The notes under the pieces: generated by a model
Told to the model about the DNA's origin: nothing
The model's input: the letters and a program-made list of their open reading frames with translations, nothing else
Database searches by the model: none
Part shown: positions 8,281 to 14,783 of the stretch, one piece after another
Layout: every line of letters starts with the position of its first letter
How positions within the stretch are numbered: position 1 is the stretch's first letter
NCBI GenBank assembly: GCA_044508495.1
Contig: JBIQHP010000042.1
Span: forward strand, 1 to 17,937
Source of the DNA: Terrimesophilobacter sp044508495
GTDB lineage: Bacteria > Actinomycetota > Actinomycetes > Actinomycetales > Microbacteriaceae
Direction of reading: 5' to 3'
DNA: 17,937 nt
Translations under genes and position numbers: made by a program

Positions 8281-8750
8281 TGTTGGATTCTATGCCGAGC
8301 AGGCTCAGGGGGCGACTAGCGATTTGCGGGTCTCTTGTCGTGGGGATGGTTTTGGGTGTCGGAGTCACGGCCGCGTTTGCCGCGCCGGTATACAGCACCT
8401 GGCAACAATGGACTGTTTACGGCACCAACTATCAAACTCGGGCCTATATTGCTGACGACGGCAACTACGGAACTCAAACGCGACGAGTTGATGGTGCTTC
8501 GTCGGCCGCTGGCTACCTAGGTTCGTACACAGCAATCTATGCGGGGACTACGTTCTGTGGAGGCAAAGGTCCTGAATACAACGCGGCCCCCAAAGTAGTT
8601 CAGATTACGTACCAGAAGCAGCGAACTGGCCCGGCGGTCTGTGTGCTCCCTGGATACTACAGTTCAAAGGGGCTTGGTTATGCTTACAACCCGTCCACTG
8701 GGCTCTATGTGACTAAGTCGACGCTCAACACGCCTTTGAAATATCTTTAG
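8277..8750 (+). CDS. Tyrosine-rich secreted protein of unknown function
   Basis: This 157-residue protein has a long signal peptide: basic RLRGR (9-13), hydrophobic 15-34, and likely cleavage after AFA around residue 35. The predicted mature part (about 122 residues) holds 16 tyrosines (13%), several W/Q/G-rich stretches (TWQQWTVYG, 41-49) and exactly two cysteines in the mature part, C94 (TTFCGGKG) and C122 (AVCVLPG), that could pair outside the cell. No sortase motif, transmembrane tail or enzyme motif is visible, so it should be released. ATG 8277 overlaps the preceding stop; ATG 8280 and 8292 are alternative starts. The mature protein looks like a compact beta-rich extracellular module, but I recognise no family. 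A bacteriocin-like or surface-binding role is speculation. Confidence 0.7.
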   Translation: MMLDSMPSRLRGRLAICGSLVVGMVLGVGVTAAFAAPVYSTWQQWTVYGTNYQTRAYIADDGNYGTQTRRVDGASSAAGYLGSYTAIYAGTTFCGGKGPEYNAAPKVVQITYQKQRTGPAVCVLPGYYSSKGLGYAYNPSTGLYVTKSTLNTPLKYL

Positions 8751-8765
8751 GCCCTACGCGCGCCG

Positions 8766-8791
8766 GGCTCAACCCCAGCCGTTTCATTTTT
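8766..8791 (+). terminator. Weak terminator-like stem followed by a T-rich run
   Basis: GGCT (8766-8769) and AGCC (8777-8780) can form a 4-bp stem directly followed by GTTTCATTTTT (8781-8791). It lies 16 bases after the last stop of the exported-protein pair and before the ssrA promoter. The stem is short, so the call is tentative. Confidence 0.3.
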
Positions 8792-8799
8792 CAGGTCGG

Positions 8800-8827
8800 T
8801 TCATGCTTGCATTGCTTGGTGTAGAAT
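8800..8827 (+). promoter_or_regulatory. Probable ssrA promoter
   Basis: TAGAAT (8822-8827) is a good -10, with TTCATG (8800-8805) a modest -35 at 16 bases. A start near 8834 would give a precursor with a leader of about 85 bases, to be removed by 5' processing. The leader would open with a GC-rich hairpin, GCTCCC (8833-8838) pairing with GGGAGC (8843-8848) around the tetraloop ATAG. A second possible hairpin has CCTCC (8886-8890) pairing with GGAGG (8905-8909). Confidence 0.45.
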
Positions 8828-8918
8828 AGAAGGCTCCCATAGGGGAGCGTTTGACAACTCCACAGCGCGCGACAGTGGCCGGCTTCCTCCACCACCAGTG
8901 ATGGGGAGGCTCGAGCAT

Positions 8919-9294
8919 GGGGATGATCGGTTTCGACATTGCCTGCGAGAGTGTGAGAAGCGGGTCGAGGATGCAGGGTTATCTCGTTAACGATCCCCGC
9001 AAAAAACAAGTGCCAATGCAAAGCGCACTGACTTCGCCCTCGCTGCCTAAGCGAGCGCACTAAAGAAGTCCGTCAGGCCGGGAATGCTCCCTACCCGGAT
9101 TCCTGACGTCAGCTAGGGAGCTCGCTGCGGCGTTACGTCTTAGGGCGTCGCGGGACTTGCACTAGGACTGGGCTCGTCGGATTAGGTGCCAGTGGCAAAT
9201 TCCGGAGCCGAGCAGAACGCCTGCACTGGCTACACCCGTAGAAGGCATACGACCACAGCAGTGGACGGGGGTTCAATTCCCCCCATCTCCACCA
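8919..9294 (+). ncRNA. ssrA: Transfer-messenger RNA (tmRNA)
   Basis: The 376-base gene starts GGGGATGATCGGTTTCGAC and ends with the T-arm GGGGGTTCAATTCCCCCC, CATCTCC and ACCA. The acceptor stem GGGGATG (8919-8925) pairs with CATCTCC (9284-9290) with one G-T wobble, and the CCA end is encoded (9292-9294). The tRNA-like ends flank a tag reading frame and pseudoknot-rich arms, the standard one-piece layout. With SmpB (5003-5479) it frees stalled ribosomes and tags the incomplete protein for proteolysis. The start was set by the stem pairing, and the conserved GGTTTCGAC of the tRNA-like domain confirms it. The gene sits immediately after the low-GC cassette. Confidence 0.97.
9012..9050 (+). other. 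tmRNA proteolysis-tag reading frame
   Basis: Reading from the resume codon GCC (9012-9014) to TAA (9048-9050) gives ANAKRTDFALAA, preceded by AAACAAGT. The C-terminal ALAA is the degradation signal recognised by ClpXP-type proteases. KRTDFALAA is the form I associate with Micrococcales relatives. The third residue is Ala where I recall Ser or Leu in some related tags. The resume codon is inferred from family alignment memory; in the other two frames no ALAA-ending peptide occurs. Confidence 0.85.
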
Positions 9295-9413
9295 CGGATG
9301 CCCTGTTGGGCACGGCACTGTCGCGCGTTGTCGGACTCTTCGGATCGTGCGAGACCCGTGTCGGCTCGGCTCGCCCACGGCCGCCACCCAGCCCTGTCGA
9401 CACGGCGTCTAAC

Positions 9414-9432
9414 CTAGGTTAGGCTAACCTTA
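9414..9432. promoter_or_regulatory. DtxR/IdeR iron-repressor box
   Basis: The 19 bases CTAGGTTAGGCTAACCTTA match the DtxR/IdeR consensus TTAGGTTAGSCTAACCTAA at 17 of 19 positions. The box is centred about 54 bases before the GTG of the siderophore-interacting protein gene and overlaps possible -10 hexamers (TAGGCT, TAACCT). By analogy with IdeR-regulated genes, transcription should be repressed by iron-loaded regulator and released when iron is scarce. Confidence 0.9.
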
Positions 9433-9476
9433 GTTTTCGGCCTGCGGGCGGCATCGCCCGGCTGCGAGGAGGATGC

Positions 9477-10286
9477 GTGACCACCGTGAGCAACATCGCC
9501 GTCACCCACGCTCCGTCAGGGCTCGTGCAGGCCGAGGTGCTCCGCACCGAACGAGTGACTCCGAACATGGTGCGCGTCACCCTGGGCGGCGGCGACCTCG
9601 AGAAGTTCGAATACCAGGGCTTCGACCAGTGGTTCCGGCTCGCGGTGCCGGTCGGCGACGACTCCCGGCTGGACAACCTGCCGGACCGGTTCGGCATCGG
9701 CGGATACCTCAGGTACCTCACGCTGCCGAAGGGCACCCGTCCGGTGATCCGCAACTACACCGTGCGCTCCTACCGGCCCGACCCCGTCGAGCTCGACATC
9801 GACTTCGTGGTGCACGGCAGCGAAGGGATCGCCGCACCCTGGGCGGCATCCGTCGACCCCGGTGCGGCGGTCGCGTTCATCGACCAGGGCCGCGGATTCA
9901 AGCCCGTCCCGGCGGACTGGACGCTTCTGGTCGCGGACGAGAGCGGCCTTCCGGCCGTCGCCGGAGTTCTCCGTGACCTCCCGCGGGAGACGACCGGTCA
10001 CGCGATCGTGGAGCTCTTCGACTCCGCCGACCGGCAGGAGCTCGGCGAGCCCGACGGCGTCACCGTCCACTGGGTCGAACGAGCGCCCCACGCGGAGCCG
10101 GGCTCGGCTGCGCTGCCCGCGTTGCGTGCGCTCCAGTTCCCGGCAGGGTCGGTGTATGCCTTCGCCGTGGGGGAGTCCGCCGTCGCGACCGGCGCGCGTC
10201 GCCACCTCGTGGGCGAGCGTGACGTCCCCAAGGCGAACGTCACGTTCTGCGGCTACTGGAAGCTCGGGCGCGTCGCCGGCAGCTAG
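9477..10286 (+). CDS. Siderophore-interacting protein (FAD-dependent ferric-siderophore reductase)
   Basis: This 269-residue protein of the SIP/ViuB family reduces or binds ferric siderophores inside the cell to release iron. The N-terminal ferredoxin-reductase-like beta barrel (about 15-140) carries the FAD motif RNYTVR (92-97). The C-terminal NAD(P)H-binding half has the family signature ADESGLPA (153-160), a variant of GDETALPA, and ends with the conserved CGYWKLGR. GTG 9477 is chosen for AGGAGG (9467-9472) upstream and the N-terminus MTTVSNIAVTH; the spacing is short (four bases), so GTG 9486 remains possible. The upstream iron box (9414-9432) fits the function. No siderophore transporter genes are adjacent, so it may serve transporters elsewhere. 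Confidence 0.92.
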   Translation: MTTVSNIAVTHAPSGLVQAEVLRTERVTPNMVRVTLGGGDLEKFEYQGFDQWFRLAVPVGDDSRLDNLPDRFGIGGYLRYLTLPKGTRPVIRNYTVRSYRPDPVELDIDFVVHGSEGIAAPWAASVDPGAAVAFIDQGRGFKPVPADWTLLVADESGLPAVAGVLRDLPRETTGHAIVELFDSADRQELGEPDGVTVHWVERAPHAEPGSAALPALRALQFPAGSVYAFAVGESAVATGARRHLVGERDVPKANVTFCGYWKLGRVAGS

Positions 10287-10319
10287 CCAGCCAGCCGTCG
10301 TGCTCGGCGCGTGGCTGGC
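10286..10319. terminator. Stem-loop between convergent genes
   Basis: GCCAGCCA (10286-10293) is exactly complementary to TGGCTGGC (10312-10319), with an 18-base loop that can pair further (GCCG with CGGC). It begins on the last base of the siderophore-interacting protein stop codon and lies 28 bases from the convergent surface-protein stop. There is no T-run on either side, so any terminator activity would be of the U-less kind. Confidence 0.5.
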
Positions 10320-10347
10320 CGGCTTGCCCTCGATGGTGCCGAGGGGC

Positions 10348-12738
10348 TCAGCGCGGGTGCCGGGTGCGGTGGCGTGTGATCGATGCCAGGGTGAAGGCCA
10401 GGCCGGCCAGGATGAGCAACCCGCCGACCCCGGCGGCGTAGGTCGAGTCGACCCCCGTGGAGGCCATGCCCGTCGGTGCCGAGGATGCCGCGGCTTCGAT
10501 GTCCAATGCGAGCGTGATGAGCTGGAGGGCGCCGTCCTCGAGGTAGGAGATCGTCACCGTTCCGCTGAACGCGCCCTTCGGGGTTCCGGACAGCAGGCCC
10601 GTCGTCGGATTCAGGCTGAGTCCCGCCGGCAGGCCGGTCGCCGACCAGACTCCGCCGCCGCCGGCACCGGCGACCACGAGCTGCTGACTGAACGGCGAGC
10701 CTGCACGAGCGGCGTCGAGCGCTGTGGTGGCGATCTGGATGATGTGGAAGGAGCGGGTCACGTCGCTGGCGGCAGAGCGCGTGCCGTCGCCCGGCTGCGA
10801 AGCGGTCACCGTGCAGACGCCGGGATCGAGGAACGTGACGGTGAGCCCCGAGACTGTGCACACGGTGGGAGTGCTCGACGTCAGCGTCACCGTCAGGCCC
10901 GCGGCGTTCGTCGTGGGCGAGAGCGTGACGGATCCGTCGTCGATCGTCATGGTGGCGGGCGGCGCGAACGTGATCGCCTGCGCGATCTTCTGCAGCGTGA
11001 AGGTCTGGGAGACCGGGGACGCCGGACTGTAGGTGCCGTTGCCCGGCTGGCTCGCCCGCACGTTGCACAGACCAGGGCTCACCGGCTGGATGTCGAGGCC
11101 GGAGACGGTGCACACCGTCGGGGTGAGGGAGCTCAGAGTGACGGCGAGCCCGGAGTCGCTCACGGCCCCGCTCGCGATCGGAGCGGGGTCGAAGGCGCGA
11201 TTGCCCGGGTTGGCGAAGGTGATCGTCTGCGCCAGGAGCTTGGTCACCGAGAACTGCTGCGTGACGGCCTCGGCACGACCGTAGCTCGCATCGCCGTCCT
11301 GGGTCGCGACGATCACACAGGTGGCGGTCGTGACGCCGGAGGGGAGCGCGAGCGTCGTGATGTCGAGCCCGCTCACGGTGCAGACGCCGGGAGTGAGCGA
11401 GGTCAGCGTCGGAGTGAGGCCCGAGGATGCGCTCGCACCGGAGGCGAAGGTCCGCTGGGCGTTACCGTCCTGCGTGGCCGGCGTGGGGAAGTCGATGGCC
11501 TGGGCGTTCTCCGGGGCGAAGAAGGTCAGGGTTGCGGGGGAGCTGAAATCGAGCCCGTCGTATACCTTGAAGGTGAAACTCCCTCCGGTGGCGGTGGGAA
11601 CGAGGCGCAGCACGCCCAGGTCGAGATCGCTCGTCGCGATGACCTGCCCCGCGGTGGCCGGCACCCAGTCGGCCCCGTCGAAGTACTCCAGGACGCCCTC
11701 GCCCGCCGCGGGCAGCGACACGATCTGCACGGCCGCGAAGGCGTTGTCGTCGACATCCTCGTAGGGGAAGTCGGCGGCGCGGAAGACGTATCCGGTGCCC
11801 TGGGCCGCGTAGAACGTCGTGATGTTCTCCGTCGTCGGTGGCGTGTTGAACGGGTTGTCGTGCTCCTCCGGGGTCACCGGGGTCGTGCCGTTCGTGGTCC
11901 AGATCCCTCCGGCGCTGAAGTCGAGAGCGAAGAACGCGCCCTGGCTGCCGATGACGCCGAGACGAATGGTGAGGGTCGAGATCTTGTCGTAGTTCACCTG
12001 GACGCGCGACCAGGAGTACGATCCGCTGGTCGTGGTCGCGCCCAGCGAGGCGCTCTTGCTGATGAAGCGGACCAGGCCGCCTCCCTGATCGAGAACCGCA
12101 AGGCCCTTGTTGCTCGGGTCGCCCGGATCGGTGTAGACCTTGTACGACTGGAAGCCCCGGAAGTCGGTGAACTGCTTCGAGTTGACGAGGCCGTCGATGT
12201 CATAGGAGTTGATCGCGACGTTCGCGAGGGTGACCGGAACGCCGGTTCCGGCACCCGTGTAGGTGCCGCCCTCGTAGAAGCTGAACTCGAAGGTCACCAT
12301 GGGCTCGGAGCCGGTGGGCGTGTTGATGTCGGTGAGCAGGAGGTCGCCGACGGACTGGCTCGAGCCGGGCGGCGGAGCGTTGACGGCGCCGCCGCCGTCG
12401 AAATTGGTGATCGACACCTGCTGGATGGCGACGGTGCGCACGACCGCGTCGATGACGATGCCGTCGATCGTCGTCACTCCATTGAAGCGGACGACGTCCC
12501 CGACGGACTTACCGGTCGCGCCCGAGGTGATCGGAGTGGGGTTCACCGGGCTCGTCGTCGATGCGAACTTGAGCGGGTAGGTGGACGCGTCGTAGATCGC
12601 GGCGGCCGCCGGCGAGGTGTCGCCGGCGAAGCTCAGCTGACCGATCCCGAGCAGGGCGAACACCGTGGCGATCGCGACGAAGCGCCCGGCGCGACGGCGG
12701 GTGAGAATAGGCAGAGAGGACGGCGCAGATGCGGCCAC
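10348..12738 (-). CDS. Wall-anchored surface protein with Ig-like repeats
   Basis: This 796-residue exported protein has a signal peptide (about 1-46, RRRAGRF then a hydrophobic core to SPAAAA), an N-terminal beta-rich domain of unknown family (about 48-285), and a cadherin-like tandem domain (about 300-408, with EDVDDNAFAAVQIVSLPAAG). Three repeats of about 85 residues follow (413-500, 503-584, 586-667), each with A-x-x-I(D/T)F, TP-x-VCTVSGL and a second Cys. A He_PIG-type putative Ig domain covers about 671-748 (WSATGLPAGLSLNPTTG, LLSGTP). The end, MASTGVDS, hydrophobic 767-787 and RHRTRHPR, is a LAxTG-like sortase signal. Cys pairs C453/C474, C543/C558 and C627/C642 fall one per repeat. 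GTG 12738 is supported by a -10-like GATACT five bases upstream. Binding partner unknown; probably adhesive or structural. Confidence 0.85.
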   Translation of the reverse strand: MAASAPSSLPILTRRRAGRFVAIATVFALLGIGQLSFAGDTSPAAAAIYDASTYPLKFASTTSPVNPTPITSGATGKSVGDVVRFNGVTTIDGIVIDAVVRTVAIQQVSITNFDGGGAVNAPPPGSSQSVGDLLLTDINTPTGSEPMVTFEFSFYEGGTYTGAGTGVPVTLANVAINSYDIDGLVNSKQFTDFRGFQSYKVYTDPGDPSNKGLAVLDQGGGLVRFISKSASLGATTTSGSYSWSRVQVNYDKISTLTIRLGVIGSQGAFFALDFSAGGIWTTNGTTPVTPEEHDNPFNTPPTTENITTFYAAQGTGYVFRAADFPYEDVDDNAFAAVQIVSLPAAGEGVLEYFDGADWVPATAGQVIATSDLDLGVLRLVPTATGGSFTFKVYDGLDFSSPATLTFFAPENAQAIDFPTPATQDGNAQRTFASGASASSGLTPTLTSLTPGVCTVSGLDITTLALPSGVTTATCVIVATQDGDASYGRAEAVTQQFSVTKLLAQTITFANPGNRAFDPAPIASGAVSDSGLAVTLSSLTPTVCTVSGLDIQPVSPGLCNVRASQPGNGTYSPASPVSQTFTLQKIAQAITFAPPATMTIDDGSVTLSPTTNAAGLTVTLTSSTPTVCTVSGLTVTFLDPGVCTVTASQPGDGTRSAASDVTRSFHIIQIATTALDAARAGSPFSQQLVVAGAGGGGVWSATGLPAGLSLNPTTGLLSGTPKGAFSGTVTISYLEDGALQLITLALDIEAAASSAPTGMASTGVDSTYAAGVGGLLILAGLAFTLASITRHRTRHPR

Positions 12739-12743
12739 GATCG

Positions 12744-12749
12744 AGTATC
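12744..12749 (-). promoter_or_regulatory. -10-like GATACT before the surface-protein gene
   Basis: On the minus strand GATACT ends five bases before GTG 12738, with no Shine-Dalgarno between. This agrees with the leaderless arrangement seen at other genes here. No clear -35 is visible at 16-18 bases. Confidence 0.4.
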
Positions 12750-12852
12750 CATTCGGGTTCGGGCGATGGTCCCTGTTCGGGCCAGGCTCGACGCTAACGT
12801 CTCGTCGTCGCCATGGATACCCCCTGACGCCAGAATCTGGTCGAATCGCCCT

Positions 12853-12899
12853 CGATTTGGGGGTCGATCATGGCGTGATTCACCCCGATTCGGGGGTCG
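12853..12899. repeat. Two copies of CGATTYGGGGGTCG, 33 bases apart
   Basis: CGATTTGGGGGTCG (12853-12866) and CGATTCGGGGGTCG (12886-12899) agree at 13 of 14 positions and are spaced 33 bases start to start, about three helical turns. The second lies within the perfect dyad CCCCGATTCGGGG (12883-12895); the first has a degenerate form (CCCTCGATTTGGGGG). CCAGAATCTGG (12830-12840) is another perfect dyad nearby. They occupy the upstream region of the surface-protein gene, just after the end of the RraA-like gene, and could be paired operator sites. Confidence 0.55.
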
Positions 12900-12911
12900 T
12901 GACCCGCGCTC

Positions 12912-13601
12912 TCAGGTCTCGATCGCGCTGCCGGTGTCCTGCAGATGGCGCCGCAGCGTCATGCCCGGATCGGCCTCCTGCTTGCGCCGGTAGCCGGCGA
13001 AGTCGAGCTGGGTTCGCAGGTCGGTGCCGGTGCGCATCCGCTCGGCCTGCGCGGTCTCCGTGGCCAGGATGCCGCGAGCCGTCTCGTAGAGCTCCTCGCG
13101 CCGCTCCGGCCCGACGACGAGCACTCCGTCGTCGTCCGCCACGATCTCGTCGGCCTCGGTGACCGGTGCGCCGTCGAGGAAGGCCGAGGCCATCCGCCGG
13201 CCGGCCGGCGGCACCCGGCGCGGTCCGTAGGGGTATGCGCCCAGGCTGTGCACCGGAAGCCCGATCTGCAGCAGTTGCGCGGTGTCGCGGTGACGCCCCC
13301 AGACGACGACTCCGGCGAGCCCGGCGAGCTTCGCCTCGAGCACGATGAGATCGCCCACGCAGGCCTCGTCCTCGCGCCCGCCGTTGTCGACCACGAGCAC
13401 ACCTCCTGCGGGGGAGTCGTCGATCGTCTCGAGGATGACGTCGACGCTGCCGAGGTGGGTCACCGGCATCGCCGGGCCGGAGAGGATCCTGCCGGGCAGG
13501 AGCGGTCGCAGGGCGGCCGGCGCGGTCGCGACGGGGATGCCGAGTCGTACCGCGGCATCCGCGATCGCCGCCGTGGGGAGCGCGGTGGTGGGTTCGGGCA
13601 T
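12912..13601 (-). CDS. RraA-family aldolase-like protein
   Basis: This 229-residue protein belongs to the RraA / HMG-CHA aldolase family, whose enzymes cleave 4-hydroxy-4-methyl-2-oxoglutarate-type acids or decarboxylate oxaloacetate using a divalent metal; others only regulate RNase E. The active-site pattern G-D-x20-R-D is complete: G83 D84, then R105 D106 (VGDLIVLEAKLAG...WGRHRD). It is preceded by the strand GGVLVVDNGG (66-75). The full aldolase motif favours an enzyme over a pure RraA regulator. A C-terminal extension (about 170-229) follows the core. ATG 13601 has AGGAGG seven bases upstream. It lies 86 bases after the alcohol dehydrogenase on the same strand, so both may serve one hydroxy-acid or sugar-acid pathway, though that link is only inferred. 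Confidence 0.8.
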   Translation of the reverse strand: MPEPTTALPTAAIADAAVRLGIPVATAPAALRPLLPGRILSGPAMPVTHLGSVDVILETIDDSPAGGVLVVDNGGREDEACVGDLIVLEAKLAGLAGVVVWGRHRDTAQLLQIGLPVHSLGAYPYGPRRVPPAGRRMASAFLDGAPVTEADEIVADDDGVLVVGPERREELYETARGILATETAQAERMRTGTDLRTQLDFAGYRRKQEADPGMTLRRHLQDTGSAIET

Positions 13602-13687
13602 GATCGGCCTCCTCGGTGCGCTGGTGAATTCGTCGTGCGCGGGTCCATTCTCACCCGCGCGCGACGGTACCACCCGCGCGAAAGGGA

Positions 13688-14734
13688 CTACGGCAGGTCG
13701 ATGACCGTCATTCCCGGATGGGCGCCGCTCTCCATCGTGGCGAGCGCTTCGGGGGCCTCCTCGAGCGTGATCGTGCGGCCGACGAGCATCCGCGGGTCGA
13801 TCTCGCCGCGTGCGATCCTGGCGAGCATCTCCGGGTACTCGTGGGCGGCCATGCCGTGGCTGCCGAGGAGCTCGAGCTCGTTCGCGATCACGAGGTCCAT
13901 GGGGATGGGCGCGCTCGCGTGGTCGGCGAGCATGAGGCCGACCTGCACGTGGCGTCCGCGCTTGCGCAGGCTGCGGATCGAGTTGTCGCAGGTCGCGGTG
14001 CTCCCGAAGGCGTCGAGCGAGAGGTGCGCTCCGCCGTCCGTGGCCTCCCGCATCGCCCTCGCGACATCCCCGGTGCCGGGCACCGCGACGGCACCGAGTT
14101 CGACGGCGAGCGCGAGCGCCTGCTCCGAGACGTCGACGGCGACGACGCGCGCGCCCGCCGCGACGGCGATCATGACGGCCGAGAGGCCGACTCCGCCGCA
14201 TCCGTGCACCGCCACCCACTCGCCGGGCCGCACGCGACCTTGCGTCATGACGGCGCGGTAGGCCGTGGCGAAACGGCAGCCCAGAGCGGCAGCCGAGACG
14301 AAGTCGAGGTCGGCCGGCAGCGCCACGAGGTTCGCATCGGCCTCGGCGATGGCGACGAGCTCGGCGAACGACCCCCAGTGCGTGAACCCAGGCTGCTCCT
14401 GGGCGTCGCAGACCTGCTGGTTCCCGAGCAGGCACTGCTCGCAGCGCCCGCACGCGCACACGAACGGCACGGTGACGCGGTCGCCCGGCTTCCAGTTCCG
14501 GACCTCCGCGCCCACCTCGTCGATCACCCCGGCGAGTTCGTGGCCGGGCACGTGCGGCAGCCGGATGCCGTCGTCGTGTCCCATCCAGCCGTGCCAGTCG
14601 CTGCGGCACAGGCCGGTCGCCCGCACCCGGATGACGGCGCCGCGAGGCGGGCATCGCGGTGCCGGAACCTCAGCGAGCTCGGGGATGGCGCCGAACTCGT
14701 GGAACAGCACTGCCCGCATGGTCTCGCCCGTCAT
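13688..14734 (-). CDS. Zinc-dependent alcohol dehydrogenase
   Basis: This 348-residue medium-chain dehydrogenase interconverts an alcohol and an aldehyde or ketone with a nicotinamide cofactor. Catalytic zinc ligands are C43 (GLCRSDWHG), H65 and E66 (PGHELAGV), and C153. The structural zinc site C95/C98/C101/C109 is complete (CACGRCEQCLLGNQQVC). The Rossmann motif GCGGVGLS is at 178-185 with D201 at the end of the second strand, which favours NAD over NADP. Two starts are possible. ATG 14734 (MTGETMRAVLF) is preferred over ATG 14719 because TAGGCT ends six bases before it, the same arrangement as at other leaderless-type starts here. Substrate is not readable from the sequence. Confidence 0.9.
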   Translation of the reverse strand: MTGETMRAVLFHEFGAIPELAEVPAPRCPPRGAVIRVRATGLCRSDWHGWMGHDDGIRLPHVPGHELAGVIDEVGAEVRNWKPGDRVTVPFVCACGRCEQCLLGNQQVCDAQEQPGFTHWGSFAELVAIAEADANLVALPADLDFVSAAALGCRFATAYRAVMTQGRVRPGEWVAVHGCGGVGLSAVMIAVAAGARVVAVDVSEQALALAVELGAVAVPGTGDVARAMREATDGGAHLSLDAFGSTATCDNSIRSLRKRGRHVQVGLMLADHASAPIPMDLVIANELELLGSHGMAAHEYPEMLARIARGEIDPRMLVGRTITLEEAPEALATMESGAHPGMTVIDLP

Positions 14735-14740
14735 GCCGCC

Positions 14741-14746
14741 AGCCTA
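14741..14746 (-). promoter_or_regulatory. -10-like TAGGCT before the alcohol dehydrogenase
   Basis: On the minus strand TAGGCT ends six bases before ATG 14734. The intervening GGCGGC is not a useful Shine-Dalgarno at that distance. The hexamer is identical to the one before ftsE. It suggests the dehydrogenase has its own transcript, separate from the DHA2 exporter whose stop is 49 bases upstream. Confidence 0.45.
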
Positions 14747-14783
14747 TTCGCGGGCGCGGACCGCATGGCCTCCGAGCGCCCGG

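Noticed and set aside
8851..8876. TTGACA (8851-8856) as the -35 of ssrA
   Set aside because: No acceptable -10 lies 16-18 bases downstream (8873-8880 reads CAGTGGCC); GACAGT is only 14 bases away. TAGAAT at 8822-8827 is a better -10.
8887..9295. CTCCACCAC direct repeat as attL/attR of an integrated element
   Set aside because: Nine shared bases are too few, no integrase is present, and the repeat encloses the tmRNA itself and not the cassette. It is kept only as a leader curiosity.
9862..12993. 1043-codon plus-strand open frame
   Set aside because: It begins out of frame within the siderophore-interacting protein gene and then runs antisense to the surface-protein gene. The composition is that of a high-GC shadow frame.
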